Assembly (NCBI GenBank): GCA_947649205.1
Contig: CANSQM010000010.1
Coordinates: 1-64,000 of the forward strand
From: an uncultured Enterorhabdus sp.
GTDB taxonomy: Bacteria; Actinomycetota; Coriobacteriia; Coriobacteriales; Eggerthellaceae
Direction: 5' to 3'
Length of the DNA stretch: 64,000 bases
Shown here: positions 26,653 through 34,222 of the stretch, piece by piece
How the letters are laid out: each line of letters begins with the position of its first letter
How positions within the stretch are numbered: the stretch's first letter is position 1
The notes under the pieces: generated by a model
Database searches by the model: none
What the model was told of the DNA's origin: nothing
The model's input: only the letters and a program-made list of their open reading frames with translations
Made by a program: the position numbers and the translations under genes

Positions 26653-26728
26653 GGGGATGTAGCTCAGCTGGGAGAGCATCACGTTCGCAACGTGGGGGCC
26701 GAGGGTTCGAATCCCTTCATCTCCACCA
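26653..26728 (+). tRNA. tRNA-Ala (anticodon CGC)
   Basis: Full cloverleaf: acceptor GGGGATG/CATCTCC, D arm GCTC..GAGC, anticodon stem TCACG/CGTGG with loop TTCGCAA (anticodon CGC, reading GCG), T arm GAGGG TTCGAAT CCCTT, and an encoded ACCA end. 76 nt. Confidence 0.95.
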
Positions 26729-26738
26729 CAGAAGTCAC

Positions 26739-26768
26739 GCGACCCTGGGAAATTCCCGGGGTCGCTTT
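26739..26768 (+). terminator. Intrinsic terminator after tRNA-Ala
   Basis: GCGACCC..GGG pairs with CCC..GGGTCGC around AAATT, followed by TTTGC. It begins 10 nt after the tRNA CCA. Confidence 0.8.
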
Positions 26769-26795
26769 GCATTGGGGCGCGGAAAGGGAGCGGCG

Positions 26796-27383
26796 ATGGA
26801 TGCGACGGCGGAGAAAGATAAGCTGCGGAAGCACTTCCGAGCGCTGCGGACCGCGCTTTCCGAGGCTGAGCGCCGGGCCGTCGATGGGGCCATTGCGGCG
26901 TCCGTCCAGCGCCTCCCTCAGTTCGCCGCAGCTGACGGGGTGTTCACGTATTTGAGTTTCGGCGCCGAGGTGGATACGCGCCGGCTCATCGAGGCGGCTC
27001 TGGAAGCGGGAAAGACCGTGGCGCTGCCTCGGGTGGTGTCCGGCACGCGGTCCATGGACTGGTACGCGATCGATTCCCTCGACGGTCTTGAGCGCAGCCC
27101 CTTCGGCATGGAAGAGCCTCCCGCCGATCCGGCCCGCGCGGTGCGCCCCGCCGATTTCGCGCGCCCCGTGGCCCTGGTGCCCGGCCTCGCCTTCGACGGC
27201 GCGGGCTTTCGCCTCGGCTACGGCGGCGGCTTCTACGACAGCTTCCTGCCGGACTTCCCGGGAACGGCAGTGGGTCTGTGCCGCGTCGCCCAGCTCGTCG
27301 ACCGCCTTCCGCACGATGCCCACGACGTGCCTGTGGGCCGTATCGTCACCGAATTGGAAGCCGTCGACTGCTCCGAGCGGTAG
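26796..27383 (+). CDS. 5-formyltetrahydrofolate cyclo-ligase
   Basis: Converts 5-formyl-THF to 5,10-methenyl-THF with ATP, salvaging a stable folate into the C1 pool. 195 aa: KLRKHFRALRTALS start with the conserved K/R of the ATP site, FTYLSFGAEVDTR, PFGMEEPP, and the C-terminal ALVPGLAFDGAGFRLGYGGGFYDSFL signature. Start at ATG with GGGAG, inside a slightly longer TTG frame. Functionally linked to fhs, fchA and folD at the other end of the window. Confidence 0.93.
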   Translation: MDATAEKDKLRKHFRALRTALSEAERRAVDGAIAASVQRLPQFAAADGVFTYLSFGAEVDTRRLIEAALEAGKTVALPRVVSGTRSMDWYAIDSLDGLERSPFGMEEPPADPARAVRPADFARPVALVPGLAFDGAGFRLGYGGGFYDSFLPDFPGTAVGLCRVAQLVDRLPHDAHDVPVGRIVTELEAVDCSER

Positions 27384-27384
27384 G

Positions 27385-27422
27385 TTCGACAACCCATGGG
27401 GCGGCGCCGATGGGTTGTCGAA
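27385..27422. terminator. Perfect 13-bp inverted repeat between convergent genes
   Basis: TTCGACAACCCAT and ATGGGTTGTCGAA flank a 12-nt GC-rich loop. It lies between the cyclo-ligase and the MocR gene, which converge, and probably terminates both, although neither side has a T tract. Confidence 0.6.
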
Positions 27423-27427
27423 AGCCC

Positions 27428-28825
27428 CTAGCCGAACCAGGCCCCGGCCAGGGCGCGGATGCCGGGCTCGATGTCGTCCTCGGCGATGGAGGAGAACCCC
27501 ACGAGCACCGTTGAGCTCACGTGCCCCGCCGGATCGAGCCAGTACTTCCTTGTGGGGTAGACGGCCACGTCGGCCGCCCGGGCCTGGCGCACGAGTGTGT
27601 CCTGGCCGCGCCCGTCGCGCACGCGTACGAGCAGGTGCAGTCCCGTGCCGTTCTCCAGCATTTCCACGTCGTTGCCCATGGTCTCCCGTATCACGCGGGT
27701 GAGCGTCTCGTACTTGCGGCGGTTCTTCGCCTGCACGCGGCGCAAGTGCCGGTCCCACGAGCCGTCGGTCATGAAGCGGGCGAGCACCCGTTGGTTGAGC
27801 CACGGCACCGGCGAGTAGGAGTTCGCGAAGGCCTCGCGCCACCGGTCGCGCAGGGGCTCGGGCAGCACGAGATAGTTGATGCGCAAAGCCGGCGAGAGCG
27901 ATTTGGAGAAGGTGCCCATGTAGATGACCCGCCCGCGCCGATCCATGGAGGCCAGAGGCGCCAAGGAGCGCTCGCGGTAGCGGAAATCGCGGCAGTAGTC
28001 GTCTTCCAGGAGGTAGGCGCCGGTCCGCTCGGCCCAGCGCAGCACCGCCTCGCGGCTATCAATGGGCATGACGCGGCAGGTGGGGAACTGGCTGGAGGGC
28101 GTGAGGTAGGCCAGGCGCGCTCCCGAGGCCTCCAAATCGGCGCGGAATACTTCGGCTCCCGCACCGACCCGGCACGGTGCCAAGGTGAAGCGGGCCCGCT
28201 CGATGACGGTGCGCACGCCGTCGTAGCCGGGGTCTTCCATGGCCACCGCGTCGCGGGAACCGTCGAAGAGCGCGAGCAGGTTCTGCACGCTCGTCTGGGT
28301 GCCGCCCTGGATGATGATCTGGCTCGGGGTGCAGTCGATGCCCCGCTGGGTCGCAAGGCGCCAGGCGATGGCCGAGCGCAGGCTCTCCTCGCCGAACGGA
28401 TCGTTGTAGGCGTCGCAGCCGGTGCTTTCCACCGACAGCAGGATGTCGTCGGTGATGGCCCGCCACGCAGCGGCGGGGAAGGTGCCCGGCTCCAGGTTCC
28501 CATAGGTGAAGTCGTAGCGGACGCGGTCCTCGTCGGCCCCCAGCAGCCCCTCGCCCGGAGCCTGGGAGTGGTCGGCATCGGCCTGGAGGAAGGCGACGTT
28601 CTGCACGATGTAGCCCGAGCCGGGGCGGCTCTTCACGTAGCCCTCCTGGACGAGCAGCCCATAGGCGCTCTCCACGGTGTTGCGGGCGCAGCCGAGATCG
28701 GCGGCCAGGGAACGGATAGGGGGCAGGCGCGACCCTTCGGGGTGGTCGCCCTCTTCGATGCCACGGCGCAGCTGATCGAAGAGCTGCTGGTACAAAGGCG
28801 TAGGAAGGCGGTCGTCCAAGAGCAT
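27428..28825 (-). CDS. MocR/PdxR-type transcriptional regulator (GntR HTH + aminotransferase domain)
   Basis: 465 aa. N-terminal GntR winged helix (PLYQQLFDQLRRGIEEG, LPPIRSLAADLGCARNTVESAY) followed by a fold-type I aminotransferase-like domain with EDDYCRDFRY and a PLP-lysine in MGTFSKSLSPALR. Such regulators bind PLP or a PLP-amino acid adduct to control vitamin B6, GABA or amine metabolism. No clear target gene is adjacent: upstream lies a GTCCCC-box array and then napG on the other strand. Confidence 0.9.
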   Translation of the reverse strand: MLLDDRLPTPLYQQLFDQLRRGIEEGDHPEGSRLPPIRSLAADLGCARNTVESAYGLLVQEGYVKSRPGSGYIVQNVAFLQADADHSQAPGEGLLGADEDRVRYDFTYGNLEPGTFPAAAWRAITDDILLSVESTGCDAYNDPFGEESLRSAIAWRLATQRGIDCTPSQIIIQGGTQTSVQNLLALFDGSRDAVAMEDPGYDGVRTVIERARFTLAPCRVGAGAEVFRADLEASGARLAYLTPSSQFPTCRVMPIDSREAVLRWAERTGAYLLEDDYCRDFRYRERSLAPLASMDRRGRVIYMGTFSKSLSPALRINYLVLPEPLRDRWREAFANSYSPVPWLNQRVLARFMTDGSWDRHLRRVQAKNRRKYETLTRVIRETMGNDVEMLENGTGLHLLVRVRDGRGQDTLVRQARAADVAVYPTRKYWLDPAGHVSSTVLVGFSSIAEDDIEPGIRALAGAWFG

Positions 28826-28912
28826 GGGTCTCCCTTTCTGCGGGCGTCATCGTGGCCCTATGGTACCAGAATGAGGATGTTGCGTGGAAGCATCCCCATG
28901 GGAAGGGAAACC

Positions 28913-29004
28913 GTCCCCGATAATTTCCGAAAAATTGTCCCCATTGAAGGGGATTGTCCCCTGATATTTGCTGAACACCGTCCCTTTTTCGGAAGATTGT
29001 CCCC
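28913..29004. repeat. GTCCCC box array, copy A
   Basis: GTCCC(C) occurs at 28913, 28937, 28956, 28980 and 28999, that is with spacings 24, 19, 24 and 19, so a 43-bp unit with two boxes is repeated. The same spacing recurs at 34053-34124. The array lies in the gap before napG. Confidence 0.8.
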
Positions 29005-29111
29005 ATTGTATGCTGGCGCCGGAGGGGACGGAGCGCATCGCATCCGCTCCCGAAGACGCATCGCATCCGCTCCCGAAGAGACCGTTACCCTGTGCAGGAA
29101 GAGGTGGCCCT

Positions 29112-29732
29112 ATGAGGATCATCGCCACGGCTGCCGCCGCCCTTGTCGGAGCCGCCGGCGCCGTGCTGGCCGCGGTGCCCTCGCCGCTGCCCCTGCTGCG
29201 GCCGCCGGGAGCCGGTGAGGCCGCCTTCTTTGCCGCGCGCTGCGTGCGTTGCGGCCGCTGCCTGGAGGCCTGTCCCTATCAGGCGATCCACGCCGCGCCC
29301 CTGAACGCGGGCCGGGAGGCATCTACCCCCTTCGTGAACGCCCGGTCCCAGGCGTGCCGCCTATGCGCGGAATTCCCCTGCGCCGCGGCCTGCCCCACCG
29401 GCGCCCTTACGGTGCCCGAGGAGCGCGGCGGCGCCGCCATGGGCGTCGCGGTTATCAACGAGGATACCTGCCTGTCGTTTCAGGGGATGCGCTGCGAGGT
29501 GTGCTACCGCGCCTGCCCCCTCATCGACGAGGCCATAACCATCGACTACCGTCCCCGCGAGGGCGATGCCATCCACGCGGTGTTCGCGCCCCAGGTGATC
29601 GCTGAGGACTGCGCCGGCTGCGGTTTGTGCGAGCAGCGCTGTCCCGTGGGAGAGCCGGCCCCGGCCATCATCGTGGTGCCTACGGGCGCTGACGAGGTGA
29701 CCTACCAGGCCCTGCGCAACGGAGCGGCCTAG
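29112..29732 (+). CDS. napG: NapG-type ferredoxin, electron transfer to nitrate reductase
   Basis: 206 aa with four [4Fe-4S] motifs: CVRCGRCLEACP, CRLCAEFPCAAACP, CLSFQGMRCEVCYRACP and CAGCGLCEQRCP. The order and the CLSFQGMRCEVCYRACP cluster are typical of NapG. With NapH it passes electrons from menaquinol to the periplasmic nitrate reductase. The N-terminus (MRIIATAAAALVGAAGAVL) is a hydrophobic segment without a twin-arginine motif, whereas NapG is normally Tat-exported; either the start is misjudged or the protein is held in the membrane. First gene of napGABDH; ATG after GAGGTGG. Confidence 0.85.
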   Translation: MRIIATAAAALVGAAGAVLAAVPSPLPLLRPPGAGEAAFFAARCVRCGRCLEACPYQAIHAAPLNAGREASTPFVNARSQACRLCAEFPCAAACPTGALTVPEERGGAAMGVAVINEDTCLSFQGMRCEVCYRACPLIDEAITIDYRPREGDAIHAVFAPQVIAEDCAGCGLCEQRCPVGEPAPAIIVVPTGADEVTYQALRNGAA

Positions 29733-29810
29733 GCCGTGGTACCGGCGCCGTCGGGCGCCGCTGTTTCGGGAACCCGGGGCCGCGAGCCCCTGACCTTAGG
29801 GAGGAATGCT

Positions 29811-32354
29811 ATGGAACTCACTCGACGCTCGTTTGTGAAGTCCACGGCCGTGGCCCTCGCCTCGGCCGCGGCTGCGGGCACCCTGGCCGGCTGCTCGTCG
29901 CTGGCCGGCACCGGCGCCGATGCGGCCGCATCCGGCGAGGGCGTGAAGACCGTCGGCGTCTGCCGCTTCTGCGGCTGCGGCTGCGGGGTCATCGTGGAGG
30001 CCAAGGACGGCAAGGTGGTCTCGGTCACCGGCGACCCGGAGAACGGATCGAGCCGAGGCCTGAACTGCGTGAAGGGCTACTACCTGGCCGGTGCCCTCTA
30101 CGGCGAGGATCGCCTCACGGTGCCGCTCATTCGCGACGACAAGGCCACCAAGGGCACGCCGGATGGCCTGCGCGAGGCCACCTGGGACGAGGCCCTCGAC
30201 CTGGTGGCGGGTAAGCTCCGCGACACCTGGAAGGCCGACAAGAGCCGCCTGGCCTTCTGGGGAAGCGGCCAGCAGCCCATCGTGGAGGGCTACTGCACGG
30301 CGAAGTTCTGGAAGGCGGGCCTGCTTTCCAACAACATCGACCCCAACGCGCGTTTGTGCATGGCCAGCGCCGTGGTGGGCTTCATGAACGTGTTCCAGAC
30401 CGACGAGCCGGCCGGCTGCTATGCCGACATCGACGAGACCGACGTGTTCGTCACCTGGGGCGCGAACATGGCCGAGGCCCATCCCATGCTGTACTCGCGC
30501 CTGACCGCCCGCAAGCTGGCCGATAGCGCCGTGCGCCACTACGACGTGACCACCATGACCACCCGCACCTCGGCCTCGGCCGACAAGGTGATCACCTTCC
30601 GTCCCGGCAGCGACATCGCTATCGCGAACGCCATCGCCAACTACCTCATCGTGCACGACAAGTACGACCACGACTTCGTGGCCGACCACGTGCAGTTCAA
30701 GCAGGGCACCGAGAACATCGGCAACGCCACCGACGACGGCTACGACAAGTCCGACATCGGCCAGGCCGTGGACAACGTGGAGCCCATCACCTTCGAGGCC
30801 TTCGCCGCTCGCCTGGCCCCCTACACCCTGGAGTACGCCAGCGAGCTGTCCGGCGTGCCGGTCGAGGATATCCAGGAACTGGCCGAGGTGTTCGCCGACA
30901 AGAGCCGGCGCGTGCTGAGCCTGTGGACCATGGGCGTGAACCAGCACAACCGCGGCACTTGGATGAACCACTGCATCTACAACATCCACCTGCTGTGCGG
31001 CCGCTATGCCCTGCCCGGCGACGGCGCCTTCTCGCTGACGGGCCAGCCCACGGCCTGCGGCACGGCCCGCGAGGTGGGCACTTTCTCGCACCGCCTGCCC
31101 GCCGACCTGGTGGTGAAGAACCCGGATCACCGTCGCTATACCGAGGCCGTCTGGGACCTGCCCAACGGCTACCTGGATGCCATCGAAACCCCTGGCTACC
31201 ACACGGTGAAGATGTTCCGCGAGCTGTCGAAGGGCGGGATCGATTTCCTCTGGAGCGCCCACAACAACTGGGCCGTGTCCATGCCCAACCTCACCCGCTT
31301 CCTCGGCCGGGGCGATTTGAAGGGCATCAACGACGCCTTCATCTGCGTGGCCGAGGTGTACCCGACCCTTTCCACCCAGTACGCCGATGTGGTGCTGCCC
31401 GCGGCCATGTGGGTCGAGCGCGAGGGGGCCTTCGGCAACGGCGAGCGCCGCACGGCCGTGTTCGAGAAGGCGGTGGATGCACCGGGCGACGCGAAGTGGG
31501 ACCTGTGGATGCTCATGGAGATCGCCAAGCGGGTGCTGGCCGGCGAGCAGATCGGCGGCGAGGACGCCTTCGACCACCTGTTCGGCGCCTGGTACGACGC
31601 CGACGCGGCCGCCTTCAAGGGAAGCGACCGCGAGGTGTGCGCGAGCATCTGGGAGGAGTACCGTACCTTCTCCAACCCCGACCTGAACCCCGATGCCGCC
31701 GCCATCAACACCGAGGCGAAGCTGAAGATGGAGGCCAAGCAGCTGGCCCCCTACGAGGAGTACATCCACAACCACGGCCTCACCTGGCCCGTGCGCGAGG
31801 TGAACGGCCAGTGGCTGCCCACCCTGTGGCGCTTCTGCGACGGCAAGCAGGAGGACGGCTTCGACCAGTACGGCATCGAGGCCTACGGCGAGCATGACAA
31901 GGCCGGCGGCGTGAGCTTCTACAAGTCGGCCGACAAGAAGCCCTCGGTGGTGTTCCGTCCCTGGGAGCCGCCGGCGGAGGAGCCCTCCGACGAGTACCCG
32001 TTCTGGTTCTGCACGGGCCGTCTGCTGGAGCACTGGCACACCGGTTCCATGACCCGGCGCGTGCCCGAGCTCGACCGCGCCCTGCCCGAGGCCCTGCTGG
32101 ACATGAATCCCGCCGACTGCGAGCGGCTGGGCGTGACCGACGGCGACCGCGTGCGCGTGACCTCGCGCTTCGGCACCTGCGATATCACGGTGTCCACGGC
32201 CGGCCGCACCCGGCCCCCGGCGGGCATGGTGTTCGCGCCGTTCTTCGCCGAGGAGACGCTCGTGAATCTGGTGGTGCAGGACACTTACTGCCCGCTGTCC
32301 AAGGAGCCGGACTTCAAGAAGACCTGCGTTTCCATCGAGAAGATTGAGGGGTAG
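29811..32354 (+). CDS. napA: Periplasmic-type nitrate reductase catalytic subunit
   Basis: 847 aa molybdopterin enzyme reducing nitrate to nitrite outside the membrane. Tat signal TRRSFVKS with a lipobox-like LAGC (C28); [4Fe-4S] ligands C51, C54, C58 and C86 in CRFCGCGCG...NCVKG; molybdenum-ligand cysteine in NARLCMAS (C183), as expected for Nap-type enzymes. C-terminal MPT-binding FWFCTGRLLEHWHTGSMTRR is clear. ATG after AGGGAGG. Its partners napB, napD and napH follow directly and napG precedes it. Confidence 0.93.
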   Translation: MELTRRSFVKSTAVALASAAAAGTLAGCSSLAGTGADAAASGEGVKTVGVCRFCGCGCGVIVEAKDGKVVSVTGDPENGSSRGLNCVKGYYLAGALYGEDRLTVPLIRDDKATKGTPDGLREATWDEALDLVAGKLRDTWKADKSRLAFWGSGQQPIVEGYCTAKFWKAGLLSNNIDPNARLCMASAVVGFMNVFQTDEPAGCYADIDETDVFVTWGANMAEAHPMLYSRLTARKLADSAVRHYDVTTMTTRTSASADKVITFRPGSDIAIANAIANYLIVHDKYDHDFVADHVQFKQGTENIGNATDDGYDKSDIGQAVDNVEPITFEAFAARLAPYTLEYASELSGVPVEDIQELAEVFADKSRRVLSLWTMGVNQHNRGTWMNHCIYNIHLLCGRYALPGDGAFSLTGQPTACGTAREVGTFSHRLPADLVVKNPDHRRYTEAVWDLPNGYLDAIETPGYHTVKMFRELSKGGIDFLWSAHNNWAVSMPNLTRFLGRGDLKGINDAFICVAEVYPTLSTQYADVVLPAAMWVEREGAFGNGERRTAVFEKAVDAPGDAKWDLWMLMEIAKRVLAGEQIGGEDAFDHLFGAWYDADAAAFKGSDREVCASIWEEYRTFSNPDLNPDAAAINTEAKLKMEAKQLAPYEEYIHNHGLTWPVREVNGQWLPTLWRFCDGKQEDGFDQYGIEAYGEHDKAGGVSFYKSADKKPSVVFRPWEPPAEEPSDEYPFWFCTGRLLEHWHTGSMTRRVPELDRALPEALLDMNPADCERLGVTDGDRVRVTSRFGTCDITVSTAGRTRPPAGMVFAPFFAEETLVNLVVQDTYCPLSKEPDFKKTCVSIEKIEG

Positions 32355-32358
32355 ACCG

Positions 32359-32688
32359 ATGAAGAAGACCAATGTGATGGCCGCTGCGGTGCTGGCCTGC
32401 GCCCTGGGAGGCGCGGCCCTGGCGGGCTGCTCCGGCGCCGCTGAGACCGGGCCGGCCTACAACCCCGGCGAGCCGCCGCTCATGACCGCCAGCCACGAGG
32501 GCCGCTTCGAGCGCTTGGGGGCGAAGGGCTGCTACGGCTGCCATGGGGTGAACGGCGCCGGCGAGCCGATGTTGGCCGCGGCGAGCCCGCTGCCTGCCGA
32601 CCACTATGCCGGCGGCGATACGGCCAGCCGCGAGATCGACGGCCCGCGAACCGAGTGCCTGACCTGCCATCCCGTGGCCCAGGAGTAG
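32359..32688 (+). CDS. napB: NapB-like dihaem cytochrome c lipoprotein
   Basis: 109 aa. Signal peptide ending in lipobox LAGC, then two haem sites CYGCH and CLTCH with the NapB-like spacing and PPLMTASHEGR, whose His can be the distal ligand. Small subunit that delivers electrons to NapA. It is membrane-anchored by lipid here instead of soluble as in Gram-negatives, which suits a cell without an outer membrane. ATG 5 nt after the napA stop, GAGGGG overlapping the napA end. Confidence 0.85.
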   Translation: MKKTNVMAAAVLACALGGAALAGCSGAAETGPAYNPGEPPLMTASHEGRFERLGAKGCYGCHGVNGAGEPMLAAASPLPADHYAGGDTASREIDGPRTECLTCHPVAQE

Positions 32689-32691
32689 GCC

Positions 32692-32946
32692 ATGGAAAAT
32701 GAGAAGGTGGTCATCTCGTCGCTCGTAGTGGAGGCGCGGCTTGCCGAGGTGGAGGCCGTGGCCGCGACTTTGGCACAGATGGAGGGCGTGGAGGTGCACG
32801 AGGTGAACGGCTACAAGATCGTCGTCACCATCGAGGCTTCCTCCACCGGCGCCTCCCACGAGATCTCGAGCCGGTTCATCCAGATTCCCGGCGTGCTGAA
32901 CGTGAACTTGGTGTACGTGAACTTCGAAGACGAAACACTCGGGTAG
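32692..32946 (+). CDS. napD: NapD chaperone
   Basis: 84 aa cytoplasmic ferredoxin-fold protein that binds the NapA twin-arginine signal during maturation. Matches the NapD pattern VVISSLVVEARLAEVEAV..., an I/V-x-GVEVHEVN segment, GYKIVVTIEA, and IPGVLNVNLVYVNFED at the end. Starts 3 nt after the napB stop. Last gene before a hairpin element and napH. Confidence 0.9.
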   Translation: MENEKVVISSLVVEARLAEVEAVAATLAQMEGVEVHEVNGYKIVVTIEASSTGASHEISSRFIQIPGVLNVNLVYVNFEDETLG

Positions 32947-32970
32947 AAAGTCGCCCAAAAGCGGAGCTAC

Positions 32971-33067
32971 GGGGTACCTTGATTCGCTCAGACAGTCCTC
33001 GCTCGGCGAAACAGCCCACTGGGCTGTTTCGTTCGCTGCGGAACTCGCTCGGTCAAGGCACCCCGTA
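32971..33067. repeat. Covarying hairpin element, copy 1
   Basis: Outer arms TACGGGGTACCTTGA (32968-32982 region) and TCAAGGCACCCCGTA (33053-33067) pair over 15 bp with one mismatch; inside is an AAACAGCCCA/TGGGCTGTTT hairpin. Related in plan to copies at 40289 and 62809 though the arm sequence differs. Lies between napD and napH. Confidence 0.65.
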
Positions 33068-33105
33068 TCTCCTTTAATCATTACCTTGGTTGGGAGGAAT
33101 GACCT

Positions 33106-33978
33106 GTGACTCGTTCCATGGGGAAGATAACGCTCGTGCGGCGGATTGTGCAGGTGTTCATGCTTGTGCTGTTCTGCTTGCCGCCGCTTTTGGCCGGGTG
33201 GGGGCTCGCGGGGTTGTTCGCCGGGGGCGACGGGGAAGTGCAGACCCCGGCCGAAGGGGTGTTCTTCGGGAGTCTCTCGTCGTCTTCCGTGGGCGGCGTC
33301 ACGCTGTTCGACCCGCTGGCGGCCCTGGAGGTGACCGCCGCCTCGCGCGGGCTGCTGGCGGCTTCGGCGCTTTCAGGGGCGCTGCTTATTGCGGTGGTCT
33401 ACGGCCTCGTGCGCGGGCGCGCCTTCTGCGGGTGGGTCTGCCCGGTGAACCTTCTTGGGGAGGGGGCCGATGCCGTGCGTCGTCGCCTCGGCATCGCGGT
33501 GCCGGAACGCACGGTGCCCCGTCGCGCGAAGATCGCCGTGGCCGCCGGCGTCGTGGCGCTCTCGGCTCTGGTGGGCTTTCCCGTCTTCGAGCTCGTCTCG
33601 CCCATCGGCGCGGTGAACAAGGGGCTCGTCTTCGGTGGTCTGGCGGGGTCAGCCACGCTGGTGGCCGTCGTCATCGCCGAGCTGCTCGTGAGTCGGCGGG
33701 TGTGGTGCCGGGCGCTGTGCCCGCTGGGCGGCATCTTCCAAGGGCTCGGCCGCGCCGGTCAACTGAACGTGGCCATCGACCACGGAGCCTGCGTCCACTG
33801 CGGCGCCTGCGAGGCGGTCTGCCTTGCCGATCCGATCATTCTGGCCCCGGCCCTTTCCGGTGAAGATACTCTAGTGCGGGCCGGAGATTGCATGGCCTGC
33901 GGCGCCTGCGTGGATGCGTGCCCCACCGGCGCTCTCCGCTTTCGCCTCGGCCGCTCCCGCCGCCCCGCCGGGGAGTGA
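33106..33978 (+). CDS. napH: NapH-type membrane quinol dehydrogenase ferredoxin
   Basis: 290 aa. About four transmembrane segments with the NapH/NosR-like CGWVCPVNLLGE and CRALCPLGG cytoplasm-facing Cys motifs, then two [4Fe-4S] motifs CVHCGACEAVCLADP and CMACGACVDACP at the C-terminus. Oxidises menaquinol and passes electrons to NapG. No NapC is seen, so NapGH is the only quinol route here. GTG start with GGGAGG upstream. In the operon after napD, separated by the 97-bp hairpin element. Confidence 0.88.
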   Translation: MTRSMGKITLVRRIVQVFMLVLFCLPPLLAGWGLAGLFAGGDGEVQTPAEGVFFGSLSSSSVGGVTLFDPLAALEVTAASRGLLAASALSGALLIAVVYGLVRGRAFCGWVCPVNLLGEGADAVRRRLGIAVPERTVPRRAKIAVAAGVVALSALVGFPVFELVSPIGAVNKGLVFGGLAGSATLVAVVIAELLVSRRVWCRALCPLGGIFQGLGRAGQLNVAIDHGACVHCGACEAVCLADPIILAPALSGEDTLVRAGDCMACGACVDACPTGALRFRLGRSRRPAGE

Positions 33979-34052
33979 CCGTACGGCCTTGCCCCGGGGA
34001 TTTCGGGGTCTGGCGACCGGGACTGTTGCGCGCGCCGAAGGAGCGGCCAACC

Positions 34053-34124
34053 GTCCCCCTTACATTTATGGAAACCGTCCCCACCGGTCCCGATCGTCCC
34101 CTCGTATTTGGAACGCACTGTCCC
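34053..34124. repeat. GTCCCC box array, copy B
   Basis: GTCCC(C) at 34053, 34077, 34096 and 34120, spacings 24, 19 and 24, identical to copy A at 28913-29004 although the intervening bases differ. Lies in the gap between napH and nrfA, about 100 bp before the nrfA start. Confidence 0.8.
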
Positions 34125-34222
34125 TGTTCGGGGGAAGGCGGGACGAGGTAGGCTGGCATCAACGAGGGGTGCGTTCTCGCGAGAGTGGAAAACGCGCCGA
34201 TACACCGTACTAAGGAGGGATC

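Noticed and set aside
28913-29004. Regular spaced repeats that might be a CRISPR array
   Set aside because: Repeats are only 6 bp, spacing alternates 24/19 and no cas genes are present.
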